Assembly: GCA_964576715.1 (NCBI GenBank)
Contig: CAZNWE010000030.1
Location: 1 to 45,464 of the forward strand
Length of the DNA: 45,464 bases
Direction: 5' to 3'
Origin: SLRI01 sp964576715
GTDB taxonomy: Bacteria; Pseudomonadota; Alphaproteobacteria; Geminicoccales; Geminicoccaceae
Shown here: in pieces, positions 1 to 7,846 of the stretch
How the letters are laid out: each line of letters begins with the position of its first letter
Numbering within the stretch: the stretch's first letter is position 1
Program-made: the position numbers and the translations under genes
The notes under the pieces: generated by a model
Told to the model about the DNA's origin: nothing
Seen by the model: the letters and a program-made list of their open reading frames with translations, nothing else
Databases searched by the model: none

Positions 1-359
1 GCAGCGTCGCCCCGAGCGGCGGTCGCCGGTGGCTGGATCATCACCCCGGCGGCACCGGCCTCCATCACCGCCTCGGCGAGGGCTGCCATGGCAGCGAAGC
101 CCGGGGCGGAGACGCCGACGACCACCGGCACCCGTCCGGCGACCCGGGCGAGGACGTGGCGGGCAAAGCTCTTGGCCTCGGCCTCGGTGAGCTTCGGCGC
201 CTCGCCCATCATGCCGAGGATGGTGAGCCCGTCGACGCCGCGGTCGAGGTAGAATGCGATCAGCCGGTCGGTGGCGGCGAGGTCGAGCGCACCCGTCTCG
301 GTGAACGGGGTGGCGGCGATGATGAAGACCCCCTTGGCGGTCGCGTCGAGGAGAGACAT
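1..359 (-). CDS. DapA/NAL-family aldolase, N-terminal part (cut by window edge)
   Basis: The first 119 residues of a dihydrodipicolinate synthase / N-acetylneuraminate lyase family TIM barrel are present; the protein begins MSLLDATAKGVFIIAATPF. Family members make or cleave pyruvate-derived aldols through a Schiff base on a lysine, which would lie outside this window. The segment aligning with the usual GTTGE loop reads GMMGE (about residues 48-52), so the adjacent threonine pair of true DapA is absent. That argues against lysine biosynthesis and for another substrate, such as a sugar acid or a hydroxy-oxo acid. The ATG is at 357-359. The gene is divergent from ogt, with 70 bases between their start codons. 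The family call is firm; the substrate is unknown. Confidence 0.85.
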   Translation of the reverse strand, partial: MSLLDATAKGVFIIAATPFTETGALDLAATDRLIAFYLDRGVDGLTILGMMGEAPKLTEAEAKSFARHVLARVAGRVPVVVGVSAPGFAAMAALAEAVMEAGAAGVMIQPPATAARGDA

Positions 360-429
360 CCGGCTATCGCTTGCTTGGACTCATGCTGGTTGTCTAGTGC
401 AGCTAGGGCGCACTTGCCATAAGGCTGCC

Positions 430-909
430 ATGACGGAGGACCGGGACTTGCGGATCGAGGCCGTGCCGACGCCGATCGGCACGGTGCTGCTGCGGCACGA
501 CGGGCTGCTGCTGCATCGCCTGGATTTCGTCGACGATGCGTCGTCGGCCGCGGCGCAGGCTCCCGGCAGCTCCGCGTTTGCCGCCGCCGTCCGGGCCTAT
601 TTTGCCGGCGATGTGCGGGCGCTGGACCGGCTGCCCGTCGTCGCCCGCGGCACCGCCTTTCAGACGATGGTCTGGCTCGCGCTGCGGCAGATCCCGCCGG
701 GCCAGACATGGAGCTACCGGCAGCTCGCCCAGGCCGTCGGCCGCCCCGCGGCGGTCAGAGCGGTGGGCGCCGCGAACGGCAGGAACCCGCTGTCGCTGGT
801 GTTGCCCTGCCATCGGGTGATCGGTGCCGACGGCAGGCTCACCGGTTACGGCGGCGGGCTCGAGCGCAAGGCATGGCTGCTGCGTCACGAGGGTGCACCA
901 TGCGCCTGA
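430..909 (+). CDS. ogt: Methylated-DNA--protein-cysteine S-methyltransferase
   Basis: This 159-residue suicide repair protein transfers the alkyl group of O6-methylguanine or O4-methylthymine onto its own cysteine. The acceptor lies in a perfect PCHRVIG motif, with the cysteine at about residue 127. The preceding helix-turn-helix region (GQTWSYRQLAQAVGRP, about 91-106) and the following GYGGGLERK are also typical. The N-terminal domain (residues 1-70) is short, as in Ogt, and there is no Ada domain. The frame stays open upstream to 271, but ATG 430 gives the normal family length. The last 25 bases overlap the convergent efflux gene on the other strand. Confidence 0.93.
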   Translation: MTEDRDLRIEAVPTPIGTVLLRHDGLLLHRLDFVDDASSAAAQAPGSSAFAAAVRAYFAGDVRALDRLPVVARGTAFQTMVWLALRQIPPGQTWSYRQLAQAVGRPAAVRAVGAANGRNPLSLVLPCHRVIGADGRLTGYGGGLERKAWLLRHEGAPCA

Positions 910-2093
910 ACGAGGCCCGGCCGCGTCAGCCAGAGGCCGAGGATCGCCAGGCCCAGCATGACGAGCATGGTCGGCAGCGGCGTGCCGTCATCCAGGCTCG
1001 CGACCAAAATCGCCACGCCGGCCGGGATCAGACTCTGCAGGACCCCCAGAACCGAGGCCGCGGCACCGGCAATGCTGCCATGCGCCCGCATGGCCAGCGT
1101 GGTCGCGTTGGCGACGATGATGTTGAAGGCGAAGAAGAAGGCGCCAAAGGGCAGGATCAGGACCCATGGCATCGCCTGATCGACGGCCACGAGCAGGAGG
1201 CCCGCCAGCATCGCCAGGGCGGCAACGATGAACGCGGCTCGCGTCACCGCTTCCAGAGCCAGCCGCCGCACCAGGCGGGTGTTGACGAGGCTGCCGAGTG
1301 CCGAGCAGAGGGCGATCAGCGCGAACACGATACCGAACGCCGTGGCCGAGAGCCCATAGCCGGTCATGAAGATCGGCGCCGCGCTGACCAGGTAGGAGAG
1401 CAGCATGGCGAGGCCGATCACCGCGGCAGCGCCGTAGCGCCGCGATTGCGGGTCGCCGAGCACGACGCGATAGGCGCCGATCAGGCGCCCCGGGGAGAGT
1501 GCCTGCGGATCGGGGCGAGCCAGGCTCTCCTCGAGACGACGCACCACCAGCAGCAGCAGGATTGCTCCGTAGCCGGCAAGAAACCAAAAAATCCAGCGCC
1601 AGCTGCCGAGCCCGAGAATGACCGCGCCGATCGAGGGCGCGATCAGGGGCGCGGTAATGAACGCGGCCAGCACGAACGACATGATACGGGCCATCTGCGC
1701 GCCCTCGAACCGATCGCGGATGATCGCGCGCCCGAGAATGGGGCCGCTCGCGGCGGCCAGACCCTGGGCCAGCCGGGCCGCGAGCAAGGCGTCGATCGAG
1801 GGGGCGAGGGCACAGCCGACGGTGGCGGCGAGATAGCCGAGAATGCCCGAGACCAGGACGGGCTTCCGGCCGAAGCGGTCCGACAGCGGACCGAAGAAGG
1901 CCTGGCCCAGGGCGAAGCCGACAAAGAACACCGCGACCGAGAGCTGCGCCTTGGTCTGGGAGGCGCCGAAGGCCAGCGCGGTCGCCGGGATGGCCGGCAG
2001 GTTGATGTCGATGGTCATCGCCGACATGGTGAGGATGGCGGCGATCAGGACAACGAATCGAGCCGAACCCGGCTTGGGCGCATGGGCTGGCAT
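885..2093 (-). CDS. Bcr/CflA-type multidrug efflux MFS transporter
   Basis: This is a 402-residue inner-membrane drug/proton antiporter of the major facilitator superfamily. Hydrophobic stretches are spread over the whole length, consistent with 12 membrane helices. The family hallmarks are visible: DINLPAIP in helix 1, and the loop 2-3 motif GPLSDRFGRKPVL at about residues 67-79. The start of helix 4 (RLAQGLAAASGPILGRAIIRD) matches the Bcr/CflA subgroup. It probably exports small hydrophobic drugs; the substrate cannot be read from sequence. It is convergent with ogt, and its promoter would lie in the long non-coding stretch upstream of 2093. No adjacent regulator is visible. Confidence 0.9.
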   Translation of the reverse strand: MPAHAPKPGSARFVVLIAAILTMSAMTIDINLPAIPATALAFGASQTKAQLSVAVFFVGFALGQAFFGPLSDRFGRKPVLVSGILGYLAATVGCALAPSIDALLAARLAQGLAAASGPILGRAIIRDRFEGAQMARIMSFVLAAFITAPLIAPSIGAVILGLGSWRWIFWFLAGYGAILLLLVVRRLEESLARPDPQALSPGRLIGAYRVVLGDPQSRRYGAAAVIGLAMLLSYLVSAAPIFMTGYGLSATAFGIVFALIALCSALGSLVNTRLVRRLALEAVTRAAFIVAALAMLAGLLLVAVDQAMPWVLILPFGAFFFAFNIIVANATTLAMRAHGSIAGAAASVLGVLQSLIPAGVAILVASLDDGTPLPTMLVMLGLAILGLWLTRPGLVQAHGAPS

Positions 2094-2614
2094 GGCGAGC
2101 CTCGTTGGTCGCGAAGGGGCATTGCTGACACGCGCAAAGGGCGGACCGCCAGCAACGCTCTAGCAGGCTGCTGAACAAGCCGCGACCGCCATGGCCGACG
2201 GCAACCGGCCGCTTTGCACCGGCGACGCTGCGCGAGACCCGCCCGGTGGCGCAAATCGCACCGCGCGCGCCTTGGTTTGAAGCCGGTGATGGTGCCGCCG
2301 GTGCCATGTCTAGCGGCGGCTGCCACGAAGCCCAGGATGGACGCTCTGGGGGATCGCCTTCGGTAGCCGGCGACCGCCCTGCCGGTCGCCGGCTAGCCGA
2401 GCCGGTTGATCGACAGGGGCGCCGGGTGTGGTCGGATCGAGCGCGTGGTGCAGCCGACCATGGTCATCCGCGGCTCGTCGGCAGGGCCAAGTGCCGGGCA
2501 TCGAGCCGAGCCGAAAGCTTCCTCGTCAGCAGGGAGCGGGCAAGCCCTGGCGCGGGCCCTTGGAGAAGAAAGCGGCTGCCGATCTTCCCGGCACGACAAC
2601 AGTCGGCTTCGGCT
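2094..2614. other. Non-coding stretch between efflux gene and binding-protein gene
   Basis: No convincing gene is present in these 521 bases. Both flanking genes are on the minus strand, so this holds the 3' end signals of the binding-protein gene and the promoter of the efflux gene. A segment beginning at 2162 (AGCAGGCTGCTGAACAAG) resembles the end sequences of some transposases or insertion sequences, but I find no partner inverted end and no transposase frame. A perfect hairpin is listed separately at 2364-2395. Confidence 0.5.
2364..2395 (-). terminator. Perfect 12-bp hairpin without T-run, 3' of binding-protein gene
   Basis: The arms TAGCCGGCGACC (2364-2375) and GGTCGCCGGCTA (2384-2395) pair perfectly around an 8-base loop. 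On the minus strand it lies about 220 bases after the stop codon of the family-5 binding-protein gene. It has no T-run on either side, so it is not a classical intrinsic terminator. It may act as a U-less terminator or protect an mRNA 3' end. Confidence 0.45.
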
Positions 2615-4321
2615 TCAGGTGCTGAGCCAGGTCTTGTTGAGCACGTGGTATTTGGACGGGTGGGCCGGGAAGGCCATTACCTGCTCGGCGGTCATGGTGT
2701 AGATCGGTCGCCAGAGCGGCTGGACGATGGCACCGCTCGATTGCAGCAATTCCTCCACGACGGCCATCTTCTCGCGACGCTCGTCCGGGTCAAAGGTGGC
2801 TTCGGCCGCGTCCAATGCCGCATCGAAGGCGGCGTCGGCAAAATGACTCTCGTTCCAGGGAACCCCGCTGCGGTAGGCCTGGGAGAGGACCATCGTTCCG
2901 AGCGGCCGGTGTGCCCAGGAGGTGGCGCCGAACGGTGTCGCCGTCCAGATCTCCCAATACTTGGTCGCCGGCATGAGATTGATGTTGAGCCGGATGCCGG
3001 CTTCGCCCAGCTGATCGCGCAGCGCCTCGCAGACCGATTGCTGCCAGACCCCGTCAGTGTTGCCGACATCGATGGTCAGCTCGATGCCATCCGGATAGCC
3101 GGCCTCGGCGAGGAGGGCTTTCGCCGCCTCGACGTCGCGCGGCCGCCGCGGCAGCTCGAAATATTCTGGATGGATCGGCGACACGTGATGGTCCTCGCCC
3201 GGGTCCCCGGCGTCGCCGAAGACGAGAGCCGCCACCGCCTGATTGTCGACCGCGAGCTGCACCGCATTCCTCACCCGCTGGTCGTCGAAGGGGGCGACGT
3301 CGACCTGCATGCGGCAGACCAGGCAGTAGGCGGTGCGGACCGGCAGGATCTTGCCCGGCAGGCTTTCGGCCAGGGGCAGCTGCTCGGGGCCGAATTCGAA
3401 GATCGCGTCGACGTCGCCGCCGGCCATCGCCACCAGCTGGTTCTCGACGGAAAAGTTGAAGTAATGGATCGCGTCGAGAAACACCTCGCCACCCCAATAG
3501 GTGAAGGGTTGGCCGTCGGTGCGTTCGGTGATGCGCTCGAGGATGCAGCGTTCGCCGACCGCGAATTCCTTCAAGGTGTAGGCGCCGGTGCCGATCGGGT
3601 TGGCCGACCAGGGTGCGGTGAACGCCGGGTGGGCGATCGCACAGGCGAAATTGGTGAAGTCTTCCGGCACCGACAGCACTGGCTTGGTGAGATGCAGGCG
3701 CAGCGTCAGCGGATCGACCACCTCGATCGCACCGTCGACCGGCCGGCGGATCGGATTGCCGTCGGCGTCGGTCTCGCCGGTCTCGGCCACCAGGGCACTG
3801 AAGGTGGAGAGGCCGACAATCGCGGAGCCCAGCGTCGGCTCGAGCCAGCGGCGGATGTTCCAGGCAACGTCTTCGGCGGTGAACGGATCGCCGTTGTGCC
3901 AGGTGATGCCGTCGCGGAGCGTGATGTCCCAGGTCTTCAGGTCGTCCGACGGTCGCCAGCCGGATGCCAGCATCGGCCGGGTGATGTTGTCGGGACCGGC
4001 CATCGCCACGTAATCGAGGACGTGACGGGCCTGGTTGGCCATCTCGCCCCAGGAAAAAAGCGCCGGATCGTCGAGTTTTTGCACACCCATCCCGATCCTG
4101 AGGACGCCGCCGGGCTTGGCATCGGCGTCGGCCGGCGGAAACGGCAGATCGGCCTCGGTCTGCGCCGCAGCCGGCTCCGCGAGACCCGCCAACGCATAGG
4201 CGCCGGCGGCGGAGACGCCGAAGAAGGTGGCAAGGCGAACGAACGCACGGCGATCGAGCTTGTCGGCCGCGAGCGCTTGCCGCGCCTGGTCGAGGAGACG
4301 GATGTTGGGATCGAGGGGCAT
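2615..4321 (-). CDS. ABC transporter family-5 (peptide/nickel type) substrate-binding protein
   Basis: This 568-residue exported binding protein belongs to the SBP_bac_5 family (DppA/OppA-like). A twin-arginine-like signal is visible: DRRAFVR at about residues 23-29, a hydrophobic stretch, then an Ala-rich cleavage region around residue 52. Family landmarks follow: the GWRPSDDLKTWDITLRDGITWHNGDPFTAEDV block near residues 125-155, and the central PIGTGAYTLKEF at about 245-256. The frame is open far upstream, but ATG 4321 is chosen because it places the signal peptide at the N terminus. No permease or ATPase gene adjoins it, so it is an orphan unless partners lie elsewhere. It is divergent from the LysR gene. 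The substrate is unknown. Confidence 0.88.
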   Translation of the reverse strand: MPLDPNIRLLDQARQALAADKLDRRAFVRLATFFGVSAAGAYALAGLAEPAAAQTEADLPFPPADADAKPGGVLRIGMGVQKLDDPALFSWGEMANQARHVLDYVAMAGPDNITRPMLASGWRPSDDLKTWDITLRDGITWHNGDPFTAEDVAWNIRRWLEPTLGSAIVGLSTFSALVAETGETDADGNPIRRPVDGAIEVVDPLTLRLHLTKPVLSVPEDFTNFACAIAHPAFTAPWSANPIGTGAYTLKEFAVGERCILERITERTDGQPFTYWGGEVFLDAIHYFNFSVENQLVAMAGGDVDAIFEFGPEQLPLAESLPGKILPVRTAYCLVCRMQVDVAPFDDQRVRNAVQLAVDNQAVAALVFGDAGDPGEDHHVSPIHPEYFELPRRPRDVEAAKALLAEAGYPDGIELTIDVGNTDGVWQQSVCEALRDQLGEAGIRLNINLMPATKYWEIWTATPFGATSWAHRPLGTMVLSQAYRSGVPWNESHFADAAFDAALDAAEATFDPDERREKMAVVEELLQSSGAIVQPLWRPIYTMTAEQVMAFPAHPSKYHVLNKTWLST

Positions 4322-4657
4322 CGTCGAGCCTGCTCCAAATGATGGGTCTTCAACGAAGACGACCCGCGACCGAGACGCCCAGTTGGACACGGACAATAGC
4401 GTCCGAATTCTGACTGACCAGCCCGCTTGCGTCTTTCCGGCCTCGCTGCCGGCAGCGCCTGTAGCGCGCTGTTGCGCCCCGATGTCGGCGTCGACGGCGG
4501 ACGGCTGGGGCCGATGGTCGGCAGGCGACCCGGTTGGCCAGGGTCGGAGCCCCGCGGCATGGCCGGCGTTGCCGAGCGGGTGATGCCGGTTTGGTTCGCC
4601 TTGCGGGTGCTTGTTCGCATAGAGTTGGGCGGGGCGCAGCAAGCCGCGGAGCCGGCC
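4322..4657. promoter_or_regulatory. Divergent intergenic region with one LysR-like dyad
   Basis: These 336 bases separate the divergent binding-protein and LysR genes and must hold both promoters. I see no convincing -35/-10 pair. A 15-base dyad, GTCTTC-AAC-GAAGAC at 4346-4360, has the T-N11-A form typical of LysR-type binding sites. It lies 25-39 bases upstream of the binding-protein ATG. The region is otherwise GC-rich and holds no small ORF that I can support. Confidence 0.4.
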
Positions 4658-5572
4658 ATGGAGCTCGAGTGGTTCGAGGACTTTTTGAGCGTTGCCCGGA
4701 CCGGCAGCTTCTCCCGTTCGGCCGAGGAACGGTCGCTGACCCAGCCGGCGTTCAGCCGCCGCATCCGCGCTCTCGAGCTGGCATTGGGGGTAACGCTCAT
4801 CGACCGGAGCAGCTATCCGACCAGGCTGACGCCGGCAGGACGACTGTTCCGCGATACCGCCGCGGACGCCTTGCGGTTGGTCTACGCGGTGCGGGACGAG
4901 CTGCGCGGCGCCGCGTCGGCGCCCCGCGATTTCCTCAGCTTCTCCGCCATGCACAGCATCGCGGTCGCGTTCTTTCCGCACTGGCTGCGCCGCCTCGAGC
5001 CCACACTCGGCCCGCTCAACAGCCGGGTGACCGCCGACAACATGCACAACTGCGTCCAACAGCTGATCGACGGCAATTGCGACTTCCTGCTTTGCTATGC
5101 GCATCCGGCGATGCCGATCGTGCTGGAGCCGGATCGCTATCCCTATCGGGTACTCGGCCAGGACCGCTTGATCCCCGTTGCCGCCGGTGTGAGCGGCGGC
5201 AAGGCCCGGTTCCGCTTGCCCGGCAGCGAGGCCACGCCACTGCCCTATCTCGGCTATGCCGCGGGCTCGTTTCTCCGCCGGGCGGTCGACCACGTCCTCG
5301 AGCGGAACGATCCGCGGCCCGCCTTGCAGCTCCGCCACGAGAACGCCCTGGCTGACGCATTGAAGGCGATGGCCATGGCCGGGCACGGCGTCGCCTGGCT
5401 GCCGGAAAGCCTGGCCGAGCCCGATCTCGAGCGCCGACGCCTGGTCCTTGCCGGCGGGCCGGATTGGGCGCTGCCGCTGGAGGTCAGGCTCTACAAGGCC
5501 GCCGCCACGACACGGCCCGAGGCCGCCACGCTCTGGTCGTTTCTTGAGCCAGACTATGCAAGCCTTGCATAG
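4658..5572 (+). CDS. LysR-family transcriptional regulator
   Basis: This 304-residue regulator has an N-terminal winged helix-turn-helix (residues 1-60: FEDFLSVARTGSFSRSAEE, then TQPAFSRRIRALE) and a C-terminal effector-binding periplasmic-fold domain. LysR proteins usually bind T-N11-A dyads and respond to a small metabolite of the pathway they control. Its neighbours are the divergent family-5 binding protein and, 90 bases downstream on the same strand, a PLP-dependent lyase followed by a TRAP transporter. The last is the most natural target. ATG 4658 is chosen because it places the HTH at the N terminus; the frame continues upstream to 4427. The stop codon lies inside a palindrome that may be this protein's operator. 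Confidence 0.92.
   Translation: MELEWFEDFLSVARTGSFSRSAEERSLTQPAFSRRIRALELALGVTLIDRSSYPTRLTPAGRLFRDTAADALRLVYAVRDELRGAASAPRDFLSFSAMHSIAVAFFPHWLRRLEPTLGPLNSRVTADNMHNCVQQLIDGNCDFLLCYAHPAMPIVLEPDRYPYRVLGQDRLIPVAAGVSGGKARFRLPGSEATPLPYLGYAAGSFLRRAVDHVLERNDPRPALQLRHENALADALKAMAMAGHGVAWLPESLAEPDLERRRLVLAGGPDWALPLEVRLYKAAATTRPEAATLWSFLEPDYASLA
5554..5572. promoter_or_regulatory. Candidate LysR operator dyad upstream of the PLP lyase
   Basis: CTATGCAA-GCC-TTGCATAG is a perfect 8-bp inverted repeat with a 3-base centre. It contains T-N11-A (T5557 to A5569), the canonical LysR half-site spacing. It overlaps the last codons of the LysR gene and ends 90 bases before the lyase start codon, a suitable place for control of the lyase-TRAP genes. 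Being the target of the adjacent LysR is inference. Confidence 0.45.
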
Positions 5573-5662
5573 AATCATTGCGCATTGGCATTAGCGAAGC
5601 GGTCATATCTCGGCTATCGTCTTGCAACGGTAACAAATCGTGTCTCGAAGGGTCGGCGAGCC

Positions 5663-6667
5663 ATGCTGCTGTCGCGCTTCCCCCGCGTTCGGCTCTGCCA
5701 CGGCCCGACGCCGCTCGAGCCGATGGAGCGCCTGGGCGCGGTGCTCGGTGGCCCGCGCCTCTTCATCAAGCGTGACGACTGCACCGGCCTCGCGACCGGC
5801 GGCAACAAGACCCGCAAGCTGGACTTCCTGATGGGCGCTGCCCTGGCCGAGGGTGCTGATCTGGTGATCACCCAGGGTGCGGTCCAATCCAACCACGTCC
5901 GCCAGACCGCCGCCGCCGCCGCCAGGCTCGGCCTCGCCTGCCGTATCCTGCTCGAGCGCCGCGTGCCCGACGTCGGGGCGGACTACGAGACCACGGGCAA
6001 TGTCTTCCTCGACCGGCTCTACGGTGCCGAGATCGCGTTTCGCCCGGCCGGCCTGGACATGAATGCCGAGTGCGAGGCGCTGGCCGAGGAGCTGCGCGGC
6101 GAGGGGCACAAGCCCTACGTGATCCCCGGCGGCGGCTCGAATCCGACCGGCGCGCTCGGCTATGTCAGCTGTGCGCTCGAGCTGGTCGCCCAGGCCAACG
6201 ATACGGGCTTGACGATCGACCGCATCGTCCACGCCACCGGCAGTGCTGGCACCCAGGCGGGTCTGCTGGCCGGGCTCGAAGGTGTGAGCGCCGGGATCGA
6301 GGTGCTGGGCATCAGTGTTCGCCAGCCGAAGGCCAGGCAGGAAGAGACGGTGCACCGGCTGGCCAATGCCACCGCCGAGCATCTCGGCCTCGCGAGCGGC
6401 GTCGCGCGCCATCGGGTGATGGCCGATGACGGCTATGTCGGCCCGGGCTATGGCCAGCCGACCACGGCCATGGTGGAGGCGATCAACCTGACCGCGCGCA
6501 CCGAGGGCATCCTTTTGGACCCGGTCTATTCCGGCAAGGGCATGGCCGGGCTGATCGGGCTGATCCGGCAAGGCGCTTTCGCCGCCGATGAGACCATCGT
6601 CTTCCTCCATACCGGCGGGGCGGCTGCCTTGTTCGCCTACCAGGAGCTGTTCGACGCGGCGGCCTGA
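5663..6667 (+). CDS. PLP-dependent D-cysteine desulfhydrase / L-cysteate sulfo-lyase family enzyme
   Basis: This 334-residue fold-type II PLP enzyme is related to D-cysteine desulfhydrase, ACC deaminase and L-cysteate sulfo-lyase (CuyA). The PLP lysine is K49 in GGNKTRKLDFL. The phosphate and substrate loop is QGAVQSNHVRQTAA (about 72-85). The glycine-rich VIPGGGSNPTGALGY and the late VGPGYGQPT and LLDPVYSGKGMAGLI blocks are all conserved in the group. Cleavage would give pyruvate and ammonia, plus sulfide (D-cysteine) or sulfite (cysteate). ATG 5663 is preceded by GAAGGG and matches family N termini; the frame extends upstream to 5585. The TRAP importer directly downstream suggests an external substrate, which makes cysteate or a related acid attractive. 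Activity within the family is not resolved. Confidence 0.87.
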   Translation: MLLSRFPRVRLCHGPTPLEPMERLGAVLGGPRLFIKRDDCTGLATGGNKTRKLDFLMGAALAEGADLVITQGAVQSNHVRQTAAAAARLGLACRILLERRVPDVGADYETTGNVFLDRLYGAEIAFRPAGLDMNAECEALAEELRGEGHKPYVIPGGGSNPTGALGYVSCALELVAQANDTGLTIDRIVHATGSAGTQAGLLAGLEGVSAGIEVLGISVRQPKARQEETVHRLANATAEHLGLASGVARHRVMADDGYVGPGYGQPTTAMVEAINLTARTEGILLDPVYSGKGMAGLIGLIRQGAFAADETIVFLHTGGAAALFAYQELFDAAA

Positions 6668-6726
6668 GACCGGCCGCCGGCTATGCCCCACACAGAGCCA
6701 TCCGACCCGAGAAGGAGACTGGAACG

Positions 6727-7710
6727 ATGAGACGCTTCACCACGGCGCTGGCGGCCGTCCTGATCCTGCTGGCCGGCCCGGCGGCGGCCGAGACGGTGCT
6801 CAAGCTCGGCCATGTCTCGAGCGCCGACAACGTCTACCATCTCGGCGCCTTGCGCTTTGCCGAACGGGTCGCCGAACTGACCGACGGCTCGGTCACGGTC
6901 GATGCGCTCTGTTGTGCGCAGCTCGGCAACGATGTCGCCCAGGCCAAGACGGTGCAGCTCGGGGCGCAGGATCTGGCGATCGTCTCCAGCAACAATCTCG
7001 CCCAGTTCGATCCCAGGATCGACATCTTCAGCCTGCCCGCCCTGTTCCAGGACATCCCTTCGGCGCAAAAGGCGGTGTTCGGGCCCGTCGGCGACGAGAT
7101 CTTCGAGAATTTCCGCGCGGCCACCGGCATGCGGGTGATCTACACCACGGCCTGGGGGACGCGGGCCATGATCAACAACAAGACCTCGATCAGGGAGCCC
7201 GGCGATCTTTCGGGCCTGTTGATCCGCTCGCCCGGCAGCCCGGTGATGAACGCCACCTACGAGGCCCTGGGGGCGAGCCCGACGCCGGTGGCCTTCGCCG
7301 AGCTGTTCACGGCACTGCAACAGGAGACGGTCGACGGCGCCGACATGTCGCCCTGCGACATCCTCTCGCTCAAGTACTACGAGGTGCAGGACCACCTCAC
7401 CACGTCGAATCTCTTTACCGGCTTCGGCATGGTGGTCATGAACGACCGCAAGTTCCAGGGCCTGACAGCGGAGGAGCAGGACGCCATCCTCGCCGCCGGC
7501 CGCGAGGCGGGCGAGTACTCCTGGGGCCTGACCGCCCAGTGCGACGAGGACGGCATCGCCAAGGCCCAGGAGGTCGGCATGGACGTCGTCCTCTTGACCG
7601 CCGAGGAACGGGCACCTTTCTTCGAGACCGCGCGCAGCATCTGGCCGGAATTCGAGGAGCGCGTCGGCGGCCGGGAGCTGATCGACCGGCTGGTCGCGGC
7701 AGCGCAGTAG
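6727..7710 (+). CDS. dctP: TRAP transporter substrate-binding protein, DctP family
   Basis: This 327-residue periplasmic receptor captures an organic acid for the DctQM membrane unit. An N-terminal signal peptide (residues 1-21, MRRFTTALAAVLILLAGP) precedes the mature start ETVLKLGHV, typical of DctP. The ligand-arginine region LIRSPGSPVMNATYEALGAS (about 170-189) and the following ELFTALQQETVDGADM are family signatures. The mature part has an unusual adjacent cysteine pair (ALCCAQL). GAAGGAG lies a good distance before the ATG. It sits 59 bases after the lyase gene and is probably in the same operon. The ligand is unknown; the neighbour suggests a sulfonated or hydroxylated amino acid. Confidence 0.92.
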   Translation: MRRFTTALAAVLILLAGPAAAETVLKLGHVSSADNVYHLGALRFAERVAELTDGSVTVDALCCAQLGNDVAQAKTVQLGAQDLAIVSSNNLAQFDPRIDIFSLPALFQDIPSAQKAVFGPVGDEIFENFRAATGMRVIYTTAWGTRAMINNKTSIREPGDLSGLLIRSPGSPVMNATYEALGASPTPVAFAELFTALQQETVDGADMSPCDILSLKYYEVQDHLTTSNLFTGFGMVVMNDRKFQGLTAEEQDAILAAGREAGEYSWGLTAQCDEDGIAKAQEVGMDVVLLTAEERAPFFETARSIWPEFEERVGGRELIDRLVAAAQ

Positions 7711-7739
7711 GGGCCGAGAAGCCTGCGGTCTTGCCGCCT

Positions 7740-7800
7740 GCCTGCCCTGGAGCCGCCATCGTGGCTCGCTCGAGCCTGCGGTAACGCCTCCGGGGCAGGC
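7740..7800 (+). promoter_or_regulatory. Intercistronic stem-loop between dctP and dctQ
   Basis: GCCTGCCCTGGAG (7740-7752) pairs with CTCCGGGGCAGGC (7788-7800) over 13 bp including one G-T pair, around a 35-base loop. It lies in the 136 bases between the receptor gene and the membrane genes. Such hairpins often stabilise the upstream message or limit read-through, giving more receptor than membrane protein. No T-run follows. Confidence 0.45.
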
Positions 7801-7846
7801 CGTCGGTAGTTGCCCGGGCACGGGCTTCTCGTTCGCGGAGATCGCG

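Noticed and set aside
4322..5578. N-terminal extension of the family-5 binding protein through the LysR gene
   Set aside because: The extension is antisense to the LysR gene and lacks family similarity; the signal peptide at 4321 marks the true start.
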